Of a DNA stretch of 64,000 bases, positions 37,496 to 46,558 are shown piece by piece. The position numbers and the translations under genes are program-made. The stretch's first letter is position 1; each line of letters starts with the position of its first letter. The stretch lies in contig NZ_KE383928.1 of the NCBI RefSeq assembly GCF_000422825.1, positions 880,930 through 944,929 of the forward strand, written 5' to 3'. The notes beneath the pieces were generated by a model. It saw only the letters and a list, made by a program, of their open reading frames with translations, was not told the origin of the DNA and did not search any database. This DNA is from Nocardioides insulae DSM 17944 (GTDB taxonomy: Bacteria; Actinomycetota; Actinomycetes; Propionibacteriales; Nocardioidaceae).

Positions 37496-38619
37496 ACCAG
37501 CCGCAGAGCCCGAAGCAGCCCGCGAACCTCGACCTGCTCTACACCGAGCTCGAGGACGACCTGCGTTCCTCGGTCAGCGCCCTGCTCGCCGACAAGTGCG
37601 ACCCGCACCGGGTCAAGGCGCTCTACGACGGCGACGGCGCGCTCGGCGAGGAACTCTGGCCCGCCCTGGCCGGCGAGCTCGGCCTGGCCGGCCTGCTGGT
37701 GCCCGAGGACCTCGGCGGTGCCGGTGCCACGACACGCGAGGCCGCGGTCGTCCTGGAGGAGATCGGCCGCTACACCGCGCCGGTGCCCTTCCTGACCAGT
37801 GCCGTCGTGGCGACCACCGTGCTGCTCGACGAGCACGCCACCGAGGCCGCCCGTGCGCTGGTGGGGGAGCTCGCCGCCGGCGAGAAGACCGCCGCACTGC
37901 TGGTGCCGTTCAGCTTCGGCCCGGACACCGACCTGGCCCGGGCCGCGGTCTCCGGCGGCACCCAGGTGCGCAGCGTGGCCGGTGCGCTGGAGGCCGACGT
38001 GCTGTTGGTCCCGGTCGCCGTGGACGGTGGCCTGGAGATCCGCGCCGTGGCAGCCTCCTCCGCCACGGTCGACCCGGTGGTCTCGCTGGACATGTCGCGA
38101 CCGCTCGCCGACGTGACCCTCGCCGAGGTGACCGGTGATGTCGTCGTACCGGCCGGCTCGGGGAACCAGGCCGTCCGGCGGGCCCTGCTCACCGGCGCCG
38201 CGCTGCTCGCCTCCGAACAGCTCGGGGTGGCCCAGTGGTGCCTCACCACCACCCTGGCCTACCTCAAGGAACGGCGTCAGTTCGGCCGCGTCCTCGGTGG
38301 GTTCCAGGCGCTCAAGCACCGGCTCGCGGACATGTTCGCCGCGGTGGAGTCGGCCGGTGCCAGCGCCCGGTACGCCGCCGCGGCCCTCGCCGCCGGTGAG
38401 GACGAGGAGATCGCCACCCGGGTGGCGGCGTCCTTCTGCAGCGAGACCGCCCTGGATGCCGCGGAGGACGCGATCCAGTTGCACGGCGGCATCGGCATGA
38501 CCTGGGAACACTCGGCGCACCACTACCTCAAGCGCGCCAAGTCCTCCCACATCGCGCTCGGCACCCCGGGCGCCCACCGTGCCGCCCTCGCCGATCTGGT
38601 GGAGCTTCCCGCCAGCTGA
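37492..38619 (+). CDS. acyl-CoA dehydrogenase (second, shorter subunit)
   Basis: 375 residues. The N-domain is divergent (LAGLLVPEDLGGAGATTREAAVVLEEIGRYTAPVPF), and the usual mid-domain TEPxxGSD motif is missing. The C-domain keeps RQFGRVLGGFQALKHRLADM and IQLHGGIGMTWEHSAHHYLKRA. This fits the smaller partner subunit of heteromeric ACADs. Last gene of the operon; a large stem-loop follows 13 bases after the stop. Confidence 0.88.
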   Translation: MNQPQSPKQPANLDLLYTELEDDLRSSVSALLADKCDPHRVKALYDGDGALGEELWPALAGELGLAGLLVPEDLGGAGATTREAAVVLEEIGRYTAPVPFLTSAVVATTVLLDEHATEAARALVGELAAGEKTAALLVPFSFGPDTDLARAAVSGGTQVRSVAGALEADVLLVPVAVDGGLEIRAVAASSATVDPVVSLDMSRPLADVTLAEVTGDVVVPAGSGNQAVRRALLTGAALLASEQLGVAQWCLTTTLAYLKERRQFGRVLGGFQALKHRLADMFAAVESAGASARYAAAALAAGEDEEIATRVAASFCSETALDAAEDAIQLHGGIGMTWEHSAHHYLKRAKSSHIALGTPGAHRAALADLVELPAS

Positions 38620-38632
38620 CCGCGCACGATCG

Positions 38633-38683
38633 GGGCCTCGACGGGCCCGGCCGAGGTCACCTCGGTCGGGTCTGTCGGGGCCT
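38633..38683 (+). terminator. long stem-loop terminator between convergent genes
   Basis: A 24-bp imperfect stem (19 Watson-Crick pairs plus G-T wobbles) around the loop TCA, between the ACAD operon and the convergent PucR gene. Its left arm contains a 17-base sequence also found, in reverse orientation, in the stem-loop at 55109-55155. Confidence 0.7.
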
Positions 38684-38760
38684 TCGTGCTGTCTGATCCG
38701 TCAGGTCACGATCGGCCCACGCCCAGGCCACGGGCAGGCCACGGTCAGGGCGGAAACGGC

Positions 38761-39987
38761 TCAGAGATCGAGGGCGATGAGGGCGAGGCCGAGCAGCATC
38801 CGGTCGCGGGCGTCGCTGAGGGTGCGCCCGGTGAGCTCCTGGAGTTGCCGGCTGCGGTAGATGACGGTGTTGCGGTGGCACTCCAGCGCCTCGGCGGCGT
38901 GCGTCGGTGAGAGATCGTGGGCGAGGAGGGCGCGCAGGGTGTCGAGCAGGGTGGCTGAGTGTCCGGGGGCCTGGGCCAGCACCGGACCGAGCACCTCGCG
39001 CACCAGGAGCTGGGACGCGGCGGGGGCAGCGGTGAGCAGGACCTCCGGCAGCCTGTCCTCGACGTTGACCACGTCGACGTGGTCGCGCGAGACGGTCTCC
39101 GCCGCGCGGCAGGCGAGCTGGTGGGCAGTGGAGAAACCGGCCAGTCCTTCGACGGCGGCGGCCACGCCGACCCGGCCGTGGGCGCACGGCAGGAGCAGCG
39201 GCACCAGGTCGGAACCGGTGAGCTCACCGAGCCGGACCAGGCCGAAGAGGGTCTCCCCGCGCACGTGCCAGAACGACGCCAGGCCGGCCGCGTCGAGCCG
39301 GTCCTCGGGGCTGCGCAGGGGATAGTCGACGCTCCCGTCGAAGGGGGCGGCCACGCAGGCGATCGGTTCATCGACGGTGACCCCGAGGATGTCGTGGGCC
39401 TCCGCGGCGAAGGCGGGGTCGCTGCCCCGGCCGTCGACCAGGGCGACGAGCACCCTGCCCTGCCGCTCCAGGTCGCGACGGGCCAGCAGCGCCGACTCCT
39501 GTCGGTAGGCGGCGATGACCGTGGAGTTCTGCAGGTCCAGGTGACCCCACAGCCACTGCCCGGCGACCACCAGCACGCGGTCCCCGACCGCGACCTCGCG
39601 GGCGTCCACCTTGTCCAGCAACGCCTCCCACAGCATGCGGGTGCCGACGGCGTACCCGTTCAGCATCGTCTCCAGTGGGCAGCCGATCCTGGCCTGGCGG
39701 CGGGCGTGCTCACGCCACAGGTGCTGGGGCTCCTGGCCGGGCTCGCCGAGGCCGGCCATCGCGGCGAGCCCCCGCTGCATGTGCTCGCGAATGTCGGCCT
39801 GGAACTGCGCCTTGGCGGCCGGCCCGGCTCCGTCGTACAGCTCCTGGTCGGTGGTGATCAGCGTCTGGGAGACCCGGTCACCGATCGCGTCGGCGTCCTC
39901 GAGGAGCGCGGCCCAGGCCCGCTCGACCTCCAGACGCATGCGCTGCCGGCCATGGGCATGGGGATGCGCGTCCGGCGTCACCGTCAT
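38761..39987 (-). CDS. PucR-family helix-turn-helix regulator
   Basis: 408 residues. The N-terminal half is a helical sensor-like region (RLEVERAWAALLEDADAIGDRVSQTL). The middle resembles a GGDEF-like degenerate domain of CdaR/PucR proteins. The C-terminus is the HTH_30 domain (LLDTLRALLAHDLSPTHAAEALECHRNTVIYRSRQLQELTG). A GTG three codons upstream is an alternative start; AAAGG 8 bases before the ATG favours 39987. It diverges from glpD, which it might regulate; PucR relatives respond to nutrient signals. The ligand is unknown. Confidence 0.85.
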   Translation of the reverse strand: MTVTPDAHPHAHGRQRMRLEVERAWAALLEDADAIGDRVSQTLITTDQELYDGAGPAAKAQFQADIREHMQRGLAAMAGLGEPGQEPQHLWREHARRQARIGCPLETMLNGYAVGTRMLWEALLDKVDAREVAVGDRVLVVAGQWLWGHLDLQNSTVIAAYRQESALLARRDLERQGRVLVALVDGRGSDPAFAAEAHDILGVTVDEPIACVAAPFDGSVDYPLRSPEDRLDAAGLASFWHVRGETLFGLVRLGELTGSDLVPLLLPCAHGRVGVAAAVEGLAGFSTAHQLACRAAETVSRDHVDVVNVEDRLPEVLLTAAPAASQLLVREVLGPVLAQAPGHSATLLDTLRALLAHDLSPTHAAEALECHRNTVIYRSRQLQELTGRTLSDARDRMLLGLALIALDL

Positions 39988-39997
39988 GGGCGGCACC

Positions 39998-40016
39998 TTT
40001 GCACGTGGTGCACAAA
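39998..40016 (+). promoter_or_regulatory. palindromic sequence before PucR gene
   Basis: TTTGCACGTGGTGCACAAA contains overlapping CACGTG and GTGCAC palindromes flanked by TTTG/CAAA. It lies directly upstream of the PucR start in the divergent PucR-glpD region, so it is a candidate autoregulatory site. Symmetry is imperfect. Confidence 0.4.
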
Positions 40017-40135
40017 TCGAGCAAGGGTCGGCCCCGGCTCCTGGGACGGAACGCCGATGGAATCATGCACTGCGCCCAGGTGCGGCGTGGTTCGTCCGAC
40101 CCGGGGAGGACCCGTCGGCGCTCTACCCTGGGCCC

Positions 40136-41851
40136 ATGAGTCCCGAGAGCCGCGCAGCCGCCCTGGACGTCATGACCGGCGCGACGGGGGAGGCGGAACT
40201 CGACGTGCTCGTGGTCGGTGGCGGCATCACCGGCACGGGTGTCGCCCTCGACGCCGTCACGCGCGGGCTCTCCACCGGCCTGCTCGAACAGCGCGACCTC
40301 GCCTCCGGCACCTCCTCGCGCAGTTCGAAGCTGATCCACGGCGGACTGCGCTACCTGGAGATGCTCGATGTCACGCTGGTGCGCGAGGCGCTGCGGGAAC
40401 GCAGCCTGTTGCTCACCCGACTGGCCCCGCACCTGGTCCGCCCCGTGCCCTTCCTCTATCCGTTGACCCATCCGTGGTGGGAGCGGCCCTACGTCGGCGC
40501 GGGGCTGGCCCTCTACGACGGGTTCGCCTCGCTGGGAGGGGCGCCGAGAGGTGTGCCGCGGCATCGCCATCTGAGCCGGCGCGGGGTGGCCAGGATCGCC
40601 CCCGACCTGCGCACCGAGGCGATCACCGGCGCGATCCGCTACTACGACTGCCAGGTCGACGACGCCCGACTGGTGCTCGCCGTGGCCCGCACCGCCGTCC
40701 ACCACGGGGCGCAGGTGGCGACCCGGGTGCGGGTGACGGGGTTCCTGCGCGAGGGCGAGCGGGTGGTCGGCGTACGCGCCCGGGACCTCGAGCACCACCG
40801 CGACCTGGAGGTCCGGGCCCGGGTGGTCATCAACGCGGCCGGCGTGTGGACCGACGACATCCAGGACCTGGTGGGGGGACGCGGGGCGCTTCGGGTCCAG
40901 GCGTCCAAGGGCATCCACCTGGTGGTGCCGCGCGACCGGATCCGCTCCTCGGCCGGTTTCATCCTTCGGACGGCCACGTCGGTCCTGTTCGTGATCCCGT
41001 GGGGCCGGCACTGGATCATCGGCACCACCGACACCGCCTGGGATCTCGACAAGGCGCATCCGGCGGCGAGCCGGACCGACATCGACTACGTGCTCGGCCA
41101 GGTCAACGCCGTCCTGCGGGAGCCGCTCGGACCGGCCGACGTCGAGGGCGTCTACGCCGGCCTGAGGCCGCTGCTCTCCGGCGAGTCCGAACCCACCTCG
41201 AGGATCAGTCGCGAGCACACCGTGGTCACGCCGGTGCCCGGGCTGGTGATGATCGCCGGAGGCAAGCTGACCACCTACCGGGTGATGGCCGAGGACGCCG
41301 TGGACGCCGCCGGGCACTCGCTGGCCACCACGACCGACCTGCGGGTCGGCGCCTCGGTCACCGACCAGGTGCGTCTGCTCGGCGCCGACGGCTTCGAGGC
41401 CAGACGCAACCAACGGGTCCGCCTGGCCCGGCGCAGCGGACTGCACGTGAGCCGCATCGACCATCTGCTGGACCGATACGGCGGGCTGATCGACGACCTG
41501 CTCGCCCTCGTCGCCGACCGGTCCGACCTTCGGGCGCCACTCGCCGGCGCCGAGGACTACCTCGCGGCCGAGGTGGTCTACGCCGTCACCCACGAGGGCG
41601 CGCTGCACCTCGACGACCTGCTCGCCCGTCGTACCCGCATCTCCATCGAGACCTTCGACCGGGGCGTCTCCGCGGCCCCCGGAGTCGCGGCGCTGATGGC
41701 GACCGAGCTGGGCTGGGACGACGCCCGCCGGGACGCCGAGGTCGACCACTACCTCCGCCGGGTCGAGGCCGAACGCCGCAGCCAGGCCCAACTCACCGAC
41801 CAGGAGGCCGACGAGGCCCGCGTCCAGGTCAGCGACTTCATGCCCGACTGA
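40136..41851 (+). CDS. glpD: aerobic glycerol-3-phosphate dehydrogenase
   Basis: 571 residues. The FAD-binding motif VLVVGGGITGTGVALDAVTRG begins near residue 22, then LASGTSSRSSKLIHGGLRYLE, the family signature. Later come WIIGTTDTAWDLD and SREHTVVTPVPGLVMIAGGKLTTYRVMAEDAVD. The C-terminal about 120 residues match the DAO_C domain. It oxidises sn-glycerol-3-phosphate to DHAP, passing electrons to quinone at the membrane. The ATG is preceded by GGGAGGA at some distance, and the open frame extends upstream without homology. No glpF or glpK lies next to it. Confidence 0.93.
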   Translation: MSPESRAAALDVMTGATGEAELDVLVVGGGITGTGVALDAVTRGLSTGLLEQRDLASGTSSRSSKLIHGGLRYLEMLDVTLVREALRERSLLLTRLAPHLVRPVPFLYPLTHPWWERPYVGAGLALYDGFASLGGAPRGVPRHRHLSRRGVARIAPDLRTEAITGAIRYYDCQVDDARLVLAVARTAVHHGAQVATRVRVTGFLREGERVVGVRARDLEHHRDLEVRARVVINAAGVWTDDIQDLVGGRGALRVQASKGIHLVVPRDRIRSSAGFILRTATSVLFVIPWGRHWIIGTTDTAWDLDKAHPAASRTDIDYVLGQVNAVLREPLGPADVEGVYAGLRPLLSGESEPTSRISREHTVVTPVPGLVMIAGGKLTTYRVMAEDAVDAAGHSLATTTDLRVGASVTDQVRLLGADGFEARRNQRVRLARRSGLHVSRIDHLLDRYGGLIDDLLALVADRSDLRAPLAGAEDYLAAEVVYAVTHEGALHLDDLLARRTRISIETFDRGVSAAPGVAALMATELGWDDARRDAEVDHYLRRVEAERRSQAQLTDQEADEARVQVSDFMPD

Positions 41852-41866
41852 TCCTCATCCCCCTCC

Positions 41867-41901
41867 CTCGACCGTTCACTGGGGCCGTGTGGACGGTCGA
41901 G
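41867..41901 (+). terminator. terminator hairpin after glpD
   Basis: CTCGACCGTTCAC and GTGGACGGTCGAG pair over 13 bases (one G-T) around a 9-base loop, 15 bases past the glpD stop and before the convergent DUF2332 gene. Confidence 0.7.
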
Positions 41902-41927
41902 TCGGTCCTCGTGGACGGTTGAGTCGG
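41889..41927 (+). repeat. 17-bp direct repeat in glpD-DUF2332 gap
   Basis: GTGGACGGTCGAGTCGG (41889-41905) recurs as GTGGACGGTTGAGTCGG (41911-41927), 16 of 17 identical. The first copy forms the right arm of the hairpin, so an alternative hairpin with the second copy is possible. The rest of the 199-base gap shows nothing recognisable. Confidence 0.6.
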
Positions 41928-42050
41928 CGGTCGCGGGGAACTGACTCCCAGGGCGTGGCAGTTGATCGGCATGAGGCCCGACCCGATGGTCCGGGAAGCC
42001 CGATTTCGACGACCCGGGTGCCCACTCAACGGTCCGGAGGCCCGAGTCGA

Positions 42051-43034
42051 TCAGCCGAACCAGGAGAGGGTGCGGCCGTGGCCATGGGCCCAGGCGACGG
42101 CCTGCCCGTCGACGGCGAGACAGAAGGGGTGCGGGGAGGAGGGGGCGGGACCGGTCGCGGTGAGCCGGGGGAGCACGGTCTGGCCCTCGAGACTGATCCA
42201 GTGGCAGCGTCCGGCGGCGACCAGGGAGCTCATCCGCTCGTGGAAGCGGGCACGATCGGGCTCCTCGAGGTAGGCGATCACGGCGCTGTGCTGGACCACC
42301 GGCACTGCGCCGGAGGACTCGGCCAGGGCGAGGGCGTCCTCGAGCCGGTCGAACAGGTCACCGCCGAGGAGTTGGGCGGGGGAGCGTCGGGCGACCTCGA
42401 CCGCGGCGCGGAGGCGGGCGCGGCGGCCCTCCTGTTCGGGCCAGACCAGCGTGAGCAGCCAGTCCATGTCCTCCTCCGAACGTACGTCGAGCGGGTGCTG
42501 GTCGACCCCGATCCGGGCGGCGATCCGGGGATGGACGTCCGGCACCGGCAGGGCCCCGCGGGTGGAACAGTCCAGCACGGGCCCGCCGCTGCCGGTCAGC
42601 GTGCCTACGCCCCAGTCGTAGTCGAAGCCGTCCGGGTGCAGGCACAGCCCGGCGCTGGTGCCGAGTTCGACCAGGGCGAACGGACCTTCGCCGAGCGTGG
42701 CCAGCGCGGGGGTCAGGGCGGTGAGCCGACCGACCTCGTTGGTCTGGGTCCGCCGGGTCCGGACCGTGTCGAGGATCGCCTGCTGGTCGGGACCCAGCAG
42801 GGCGGCCCGCAGGCCGGCGTACGGGCCGGGGGCGGGGACCCCGTGCCACCGTGCCGCGGCGAAGACCAGGTTGGCCTGCTGCTTCTCGGTGGGGAGGGTG
42901 GCGAGGACGGCGAGGACCTCGGGGTCCTCGGCGGTCCGCGCGGCCCACTCGGCGAAGCAGGGTGAGTCGGCCATCATGGCCGCATGGTCGCGGTAGCTCG
43001 CGGCGATGTCGGACTGTTCTGGGACGGGGCGCAT
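42051..43034 (-). CDS. DUF2332 domain-containing protein
   Basis: 327 residues with a GGAGGAC ribosome site directly before the ATG. The N-terminal PVPEQSDIAASYRDHAAMMADSPCFAEWA and the central TNEVGRLTALTPAL followed by FALVELGTSAGLCLHPD are family hallmarks. The latter looks like a degenerate methyltransferase motif I, and the C-terminus carries CHWISLEGQ. The function is unknown. It is divergent from the aldehyde dehydrogenase gene. Confidence 0.88.
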   Translation of the reverse strand: MRPVPEQSDIAASYRDHAAMMADSPCFAEWAARTAEDPEVLAVLATLPTEKQQANLVFAAARWHGVPAPGPYAGLRAALLGPDQQAILDTVRTRRTQTNEVGRLTALTPALATLGEGPFALVELGTSAGLCLHPDGFDYDWGVGTLTGSGGPVLDCSTRGALPVPDVHPRIAARIGVDQHPLDVRSEEDMDWLLTLVWPEQEGRRARLRAAVEVARRSPAQLLGGDLFDRLEDALALAESSGAVPVVQHSAVIAYLEEPDRARFHERMSSLVAAGRCHWISLEGQTVLPRLTATGPAPSSPHPFCLAVDGQAVAWAHGHGRTLSWFG

Positions 43035-43135
43035 GAGGTCCTCCGGACGGGCGGTGCTGAGGCGCTCAGCCTGCACCTCGGCCGGCACCCTGCCTAGACG
43101 TAGCGGGGTGAGGTGTCGCTCACTAGGGTCGTGGC

Positions 43136-44758
43136 ATGAACTCTTCCTCCTCCTCTTCCTCCGGTGGGTCGATGGTCGGAGGGCCGGCCGACCCCGAGCA
43201 CGACCCCGCTGCGACCTACGCACTGGAGCCCGACGAGGTCGCCTCGCTGACGCGTCGACTGGTCGCCACGGCGGGGGAGACGGCGGTGTCGGTCTCCCCG
43301 TTGGACGGTGCGCCGTTGGCGCACATCCCGCAGTCGAGCGACGCCGACGTCGACGAGGCCTTCCGGCGGGCGCGGTCCGCGCAGAGGTCGTGGGCACGGA
43401 CATCGTTCGCCGAGCGGCAGGAACTGCTGCTGCGGCTGCACGACCTGGTGCTCGACCGGCAGGCCGAGATCGTCGATCTGATCGTGCTGGAGTCCGGCAA
43501 GGCCCGTAAGCACGCCTTCGACGAACCGCTCCACATCGCGCTCACCGCCCGCTACTACGGCCGCACTCTCGGCAGCCACCTCGGCACTCGGCGGGTGCCG
43601 GGCGCCCTGCCCGGGCTGACCCGGGTCGAGGTCGCTCACGTCCCGAAGGGGGTCGTCGGGGTCATCTCGCCGTGGAACTACCCCTTCACGATGGCGCTGT
43701 GCGACGGGCTGGCCGCGCTCGCGGCCGGTAACGCCGTGGTGATCAAGCCGGATGCCCAGACGATGCTCAGTGCGCTGCTCGCCGCGCGACTGCTCGATGA
43801 GGCCGGGTTCCCACCGGACGTGTGGCAGGTCGTGGCCGGCGACGGCCCGCAGGTGGGTGGCCGGATCGTCGGCCAGGCCGACTACATCTGCTTCACCGGT
43901 TCCACCGCGACCGGGAAGCGGATCGCCGCCGGGTGTGCGGAGCGGCTGATCGGGTGCTCGCTCGAGCTGGGCGGCAAGAACCCCATGCTGGTGCTGCGGG
44001 ACGCCGACATCGAGCGGGCCGCGGAGGGAGCGGTCCGGGCGGTGTACTCCAACGCCGGGCAGCTCTGCGTCTCGATCGAGCGGATGTTCGTCGCCGACGA
44101 GGTGTACGACCGGTTCGTCGACCGCTTCGTCGCCCGCACCGAGGCGATGACCCTGGGCGCCACCCTCGACTGGGGCAACGACATGGGTCCGCTGATCAGC
44201 CGGCGCCAGCTCGACGTCGTGACCGCCCACGTCGAGGACGCCGTCGACAAGGGCGCCCGGGTGCTCACCGGCGGCCGGGCGCGACCCGACCTGGCGCCGT
44301 ACTTCTTCGAGCCGACCGTGCTGGAAGGGGTGACTCCCGAGATGACCTGTTTCGACCAGGAGACCTTCGGACCGGTGGTGTCGCTCTACCGGTTCCACAG
44401 CGAGGACGAGGCGATCGCGCGGGCCAACGACGGCGACTACGGCCTCAACGCCGCGGTCTTCAGCCGGGACGGCGCCCGGGCCCGCCAGGTGGCCCGCCGG
44501 ATCGTCGCCGGCACGGTCAACGTCAACGAGGCCTTCGCCGCCTCCTTCGCCAGCCTGGGCGCCCCGATGGGCGGCATGCGTCGCTCGGGGCTCGGCAGGC
44601 GGCAGGGTGCGGAGGGGTTGTTGCGCTACACCGAGTCGCAGACGGTCGCCACTCAGCGGCTGGTCCCGATGGCGCCGGCGTTCGGGGTCTCCGATGAGGC
44701 CTACGCGAAGATGATGAGCGCCGGACTGCGCCTGTTCCGCAAGCTCGGCCGGGCCTGA
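43136..44758 (+). CDS. succinate-semialdehyde dehydrogenase-type aldehyde dehydrogenase (GabD2-like)
   Basis: 540 residues. The catalytic Cys is in NAGQLCVSIERMFV (near residue 310) and the general-base Glu in LELGGKNPM (near 275). The cofactor region is FTGSTATGKRIA, and the folding motif is VISPWNYPFTMALCDGLAALAAGNAVVIKP. The sequence groups with NADP-dependent succinate-semialdehyde dehydrogenases (GabD2) of mycobacteria. The Ser-rich N-terminus is not conserved, so a later start is possible. The pathway assignment (GABA shunt or detoxification) is inference. Confidence 0.88.
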   Translation: MNSSSSSSSGGSMVGGPADPEHDPAATYALEPDEVASLTRRLVATAGETAVSVSPLDGAPLAHIPQSSDADVDEAFRRARSAQRSWARTSFAERQELLLRLHDLVLDRQAEIVDLIVLESGKARKHAFDEPLHIALTARYYGRTLGSHLGTRRVPGALPGLTRVEVAHVPKGVVGVISPWNYPFTMALCDGLAALAAGNAVVIKPDAQTMLSALLAARLLDEAGFPPDVWQVVAGDGPQVGGRIVGQADYICFTGSTATGKRIAAGCAERLIGCSLELGGKNPMLVLRDADIERAAEGAVRAVYSNAGQLCVSIERMFVADEVYDRFVDRFVARTEAMTLGATLDWGNDMGPLISRRQLDVVTAHVEDAVDKGARVLTGGRARPDLAPYFFEPTVLEGVTPEMTCFDQETFGPVVSLYRFHSEDEAIARANDGDYGLNAAVFSRDGARARQVARRIVAGTVNVNEAFAASFASLGAPMGGMRRSGLGRRQGAEGLLRYTESQTVATQRLVPMAPAFGVSDEAYAKMMSAGLRLFRKLGRA

Positions 44759-44872
44759 GGGTCGCCTGCCCCCCGCCGCGAGGGCGCGCGGGGGTCGCCG
44801 CGTTCCTCCCCGGGCTCGGCCAGGGGCCTCGACGGTTCGGCGCCCGGCGTACCGCGTCGATAGGATCCGCTC

Positions 44873-46468
44873 ATGAGCGAGGCACCCGGGGCCCTCCCCG
44901 AATCCGCTGACCACGATCTCGTCCTCGTCGTCGACTTCGGCGCGCAGTACGCCCAGCTGATCGCGCGCCGGGTGCGCGAGGCCCGGGTCTACTCCGAGAT
45001 CGTCCCGCACACGATGCCGATCGAGGAGATGCTGGCCAAGGGGCCGAAGGCGATCGTGCTCTCCGGCGGCCCCTCGAGCGTGTACGCCGAGGACGCGCCC
45101 GGCATCGACACCCGGCTCTTCGAAGCAGGCACCCCGATCTTCGGGATGTGCTACGGCTTCCAGCTGCTGGCCCAGGGCCTGGGTGGCGAGGTCGCCCACA
45201 CCGGTGCGCGCGAGTACGGCCGCACCGCTGTGCGGGTCGGCCACGCCGGCACCCTGCTGGGCGGGATCCCGACCGAGCACCAGGTGTGGATGTCGCACGG
45301 CGACTCCGTCGTCGCCGCACCCGAGGGCTTCGAGGTCCTCGCGGCCACCGAGGTCACCCCGGTGGCGGCCTTCGAGCACGCCGAGCGCCAGATCGCCGGC
45401 GTGCAGTGGCACCCCGAGGTGCTGCACACCGAGCACGGTCAGCAGGTGCTCGAGCACTTCTTGTGGGACATCGCCAAGTGCCGCCAGACCTGGACCATCG
45501 GCAACATCGCCGAGGAGCAGATCGAGCGCATCCGCGAGCAGATCGGCGAGGACGGCCGGGCCATCTGCGGGCTGTCCGGCGGTGTCGACTCCGCGGTGGC
45601 CGCTGCGATCGTCCAGCGGGCCATCGGCGACCGCCTCACCTGCGTGTACGTCGACCACGGCCTGATGCGGAAGGGCGAGACCGAGCAGATCGAGCGGGAC
45701 TTCGTCGCCTCCACGGGTGCGAAACTGGTGGTCGTCGACGCGGAGAAGCAGTTCCTGGACGCGCTCGCCGGGGTCAGCGATCCGGAGACCAAGCGCAAGA
45801 TCATCGGGCGCGAGTTCATCCGCACCTTCGAGGCGGCGGAGCTGGACATCATCAAGGACGCGCCGCAGGGCACCAAGGTGCGCTTCCTGGTCCAGGGCAC
45901 CCTCTACCCCGACGTGGTGGAGTCAGGCGGCGGCGCGGGCACCTCCAACATCAAGTCCCACCACAACGTCGGCGGCCTCCCCGAGGACCTCGAGTTCGAG
46001 CTGGTCGAGCCGCTGCGCACCCTGTTCAAGGACGAGGTCCGACTGGTCGGCGAGCAGCTCGGCCTGCCCCCGGAGATCGTCTGGCGCCACCCCTTCCCCG
46101 GGCCGGGCCTGGGCATCCGGATCATCGGCGAGGTCACCCGCGAGCGGCTCGACCTGCTCCGGGAGGCCGACGCGATCGCCCGCGCCGAGCTCACCCGGGC
46201 CGGTCTCGACCGCGACATCTGGCAGTTCCCGGTGGTGCTGCTCGCCGACGTCCGTTCGGTCGGCGTGCAGGGCGACGGCCGCACCTACGGGCACCCCGTC
46301 GTACTCCGACCGGTGACCTCCGAGGACGCCATGACCGCGGACTGGGCCCGGCTGCCCTATGACGTCCTGGAGCGCATCTCCACCCGGATCACCAACGAGG
46401 TGGCCGAGGTCAACCGGGTGACCGTGGACATCACCTCCAAGCCCCCGGGCACCATCGAGTGGGAGTGA
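44873..46468 (+). CDS. guaA: GMP synthase (glutamine-hydrolysing)
   Basis: 531 residues. A class I glutamine amidotransferase domain has Cys93 in [15 protein letters not shown] and the His/Glu pair in [11 protein letters not shown]. The ATP pyrophosphatase domain carries [14 protein letters not shown] near residue 240. The C-terminal dimerisation domain ends [15 protein letters not shown], the universal GuaA end. It converts XMP to GMP, completing the route begun by guaB. It is followed by a hairpin. Confidence 0.98.
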   Translation: MSEAPGALPESADHDLVLVVDFGAQYAQLIARRVREARVYSEIVPHTMPIEEMLAKGPKAIVLSGGPSSVYAEDAPGIDTRLFEAGTPIFGMCYGFQLLAQGLGGEVAHTGAREYGRTAVRVGHAGTLLGGIPTEHQVWMSHGDSVVAAPEGFEVLAATEVTPVAAFEHAERQIAGVQWHPEVLHTEHGQQVLEHFLWDIAKCRQTWTIGNIAEEQIERIREQIGEDGRAICGLSGGVDSAVAAAIVQRAIGDRLTCVYVDHGLMRKGETEQIERDFVASTGAKLVVVDAEKQFLDALAGVSDPETKRKIIGREFIRTFEAAELDIIKDAPQGTKVRFLVQGTLYPDVVESGGGAGTSNIKSHHNVGGLPEDLEFELVEPLRTLFKDEVRLVGEQLGLPPEIVWRHPFPGPGLGIRIIGEVTRERLDLLREADAIARAELTRAGLDRDIWQFPVVLLADVRSVGVQGDGRTYGHPVVLRPVTSEDAMTADWARLPYDVLERISTRITNEVAEVNRVTVDITSKPPGTIEWE

Positions 46469-46494
46469 TCCCGGCGAGTTGACCTGGCTGGCCC

Positions 46495-46518
46495 GTCCTT
46501 CGAGCCTGCTCGGAGGAC
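46495..46518 (+). terminator. terminator hairpin after guaA
   Basis: GTCCTTCGAG and CTCGGAGGAC pair over 10 bases with one G-T around the loop CCTG, 26 bases after the guaA stop. Confidence 0.6.
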
Positions 46519-46558
46519 GATCCCACTCCGGGTGGGCCCCGCCTTCTATGGTGAGGTC

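Noticed and set aside
39878..41791. 637-codon open frame antisense to glpD
   Set aside because: Lies opposite all glpD motifs; translation has no recognisable fold.
44759..44872. GC-rich hairpin after the aldehyde dehydrogenase
   Set aside because: CCCCCGCCGCG and CGCGCGGGGG pair only with a bulge; too weak to call a terminator in DNA this GC-rich.
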